Positions 21,721 through 22,669 of a DNA stretch of 22,669 bases are shown piece by piece (position 1 is the first letter of the stretch; each line of letters opens with the position of its first letter). The stretch covers positions 1-22,669 of the forward strand of contig JAUNPT010000016.1 in assembly GCA_030536565.1 (NCBI GenBank), in the 5' to 3' direction. The translations under genes and the position numbers were made by a program. This stretch comes from Eubacteriales bacterium (GTDB lineage: Bacteria > Bacillota > Clostridia > Lachnospirales > Lachnospiraceae). Below the pieces are notes generated by a model. That model was not told the origin of the DNA, searched no databases, and was given only the letters and a program-made list of their open reading frames with translations.

Positions 21721-22669
21721 CTATACAGGGGGCAGCTCCTCAAAATACATATTTTCTTCCAGTGCCGCCCGGCTATCCATGTTATATGAAATCATCAGCT
21801 TCATATAGGCCGCCTCGGTGGAAATATTACACATAGGTACAATTCCTGCCTCAAGAAATGTGTTAATTGATGCATAGAATTTCATATCTTCACTTTTAAA
21901 CGAAGACGCATATATATCTATCCCTTCTTTTCTGCATCTTCTGGCAAATTCAACAAGCGAATATTCTCCTTTTCCATCATCACTTACACAAGCTGTAGCC
22001 GAATGATAAAGTGCAACAAGCACTGCTTTAGGTTTATGGCTGCATGTATTCCAATTATAGAAGCTGTAATTAAGCCCCGGATATGAGCGGATCAATAAAA
22101 TATTTTCTGTAAACCTTACCTTCCTTAAGCTGGCCTGTCCAGCCCATGCTTCACTAATCTGTTCTGCAAATTTCTTAAGCTGGCCGCTCTTAGGATTGTA
22201 TGCTTCCTCATTTCTTATAAAACGACCCTCCTTCATATATCCAAGGGCTTTTCCGCCAAATGCCTGAAACTGATCTGCATAACAGTCTGCCTCAACAATT
22301 CTTGTAGAAAGATACACCTGCATAACACCGTCGTTGTCTTCATAAAATACATATACTCCCGGAAGTCCCTCATTTTTTATAAAGCTTATAGCTGCGTGGA
22401 AATTATTAATACCATTACTTTTCGGATTCTCCAGCGGATAATTTGCAGCAATCAATGGAATTGGCACTCCTGCTTTTCCATAAAGCATTCCTATTAAAGC
22501 TGATGTATATGCCAGAGTATCAGAACCATGAGTTATTACCACACCAGCATAGCTTTCAAAATCTATTTTCCCCAATGTCTCAAGAAGTATATTCCACTGC
22601 TTTGGCGTCATATTTTCACTTAAGACATTTAAGGGCTGAATCACTTCAAAATCTGTATCCCCTCCATAA
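21721..22669 (-). CDS. ansA: Type I (cytoplasmic) L-asparaginase, 5' end missing
   Basis: The protein hydrolyses asparagine to aspartate and ammonia. At least 315 codons are visible and the frame stays open to the right edge (YGGDTDFEVIQPLNVLSENM at the edge), so the true start and the first catalytic threonine loop (TGGTI) lie outside the window; the GTG at 22644 is not the start. The second active-site motif is visible as GVVITHGSDTLAYTSALIG (the usual G-T-D-T here G-S-D-T), and SENMTPKQW fits the cytoplasmic type I family. The C-terminal domain (YHSATACVSDDGKGEYS onward) is complete. No terminator is evident before ldh, so the two may share a transcript. Confidence 0.88.
   Translation of the reverse strand, partial: YGGDTDFEVIQPLNVLSENMTPKQWNILLETLGKIDFESYAGVVITHGSDTLAYTSALIGMLYGKAGVPIPLIAANYPLENPKSNGINNFHAAISFIKNEGLPGVYVFYEDNDGVMQVYLSTRIVEADCYADQFQAFGGKALGYMKEGRFIRNEEAYNPKSGQLKKFAEQISEAWAGQASLRKVRFTENILLIRSYPGLNYSFYNWNTCSHKPKAVLVALYHSATACVSDDGKGEYSLVEFARRCRKEGIDIYASSFKSEDMKFYASINTFLEAGIVPMCNISTEAAYMKLMISYNMDSRAALEENMYFEELPPV

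Overview
The window reads as a chromosomal segment of a low-GC Gram-positive anaerobe, most likely a Lachnospiraceae-type Clostridia. Grounds: AT-rich intergenic DNA with sigma-A promoters, strong AGGAGG ribosome-binding sites, U-tailed hairpin terminators, long-form HPF next to secA and prfB, an L-lactate dehydrogenase, and a threonine operon that uses a phosphoglycerate-mutase-like protein in the homoserine kinase position. Genus is not resolved. No rRNA, tRNA, CRISPR array, transposase or prophage gene was seen. Almost all genes lie on the minus strand.

Layout, left to right. (1) 1-2.4 kb: two small membrane proteins, a LytTR response regulator and the start of its membrane sensor kinase, probably one transcript running leftward off the window. 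(2) 2.4-6.9 kb: a four-gene threonine/aspartate-family operon, thrR-like ACT regulator > homoserine dehydrogenase > PGM-superfamily proposed homoserine kinase > aspartokinase, with a clear promoter, a structured leader and a terminator. (3) 6.9-10.2 kb: prfB (RF2, no programmed frameshift) > CheW-like protein > malQ. (4) 10.2-13.5 kb: secA and hpf, each ending in a hairpin (hpf a strong terminator, secA a weak one). (5) 13.5-14.26 kb: a 0.75 kb AT-rich intergenic region with a cluster of DnaA-box sequences, three of them exact, and candidate hpf promoters. (6) 14.26-17.8 kb: an SDR resembling EF-P 5-aminopentanone reductase (+), a cation diffusion facilitator with a manganese-type metal site (-), and a cytoplasmic beta-lactamase-fold serine hydrolase (+). 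(7) 17.8-22.7 kb, all minus: a CgeB/DUF3880-like glycosyltransferase, ribosomal protein L25/Ctc, a 97 bp hyphenated palindrome, a Nudix hydrolase, L-lactate dehydrogenase, and a type I asparaginase cut by the right edge.

Most of the content is housekeeping: threonine supply, protein export, translation termination and hibernation, and fermentation. The points most worth following up are the DnaA-box cluster in front of hpf, the interleaved (pseudoknot-like) complementary segments in the thr leader, the 97 bp palindrome in front of the L25 gene, and the isolated CheW gene coupled to malQ. Several starts were set from the Shine-Dalgarno position rather than from the longest open frame (cheW, hpf, secA, the SDR, the CDF transporter and the serine hydrolase).
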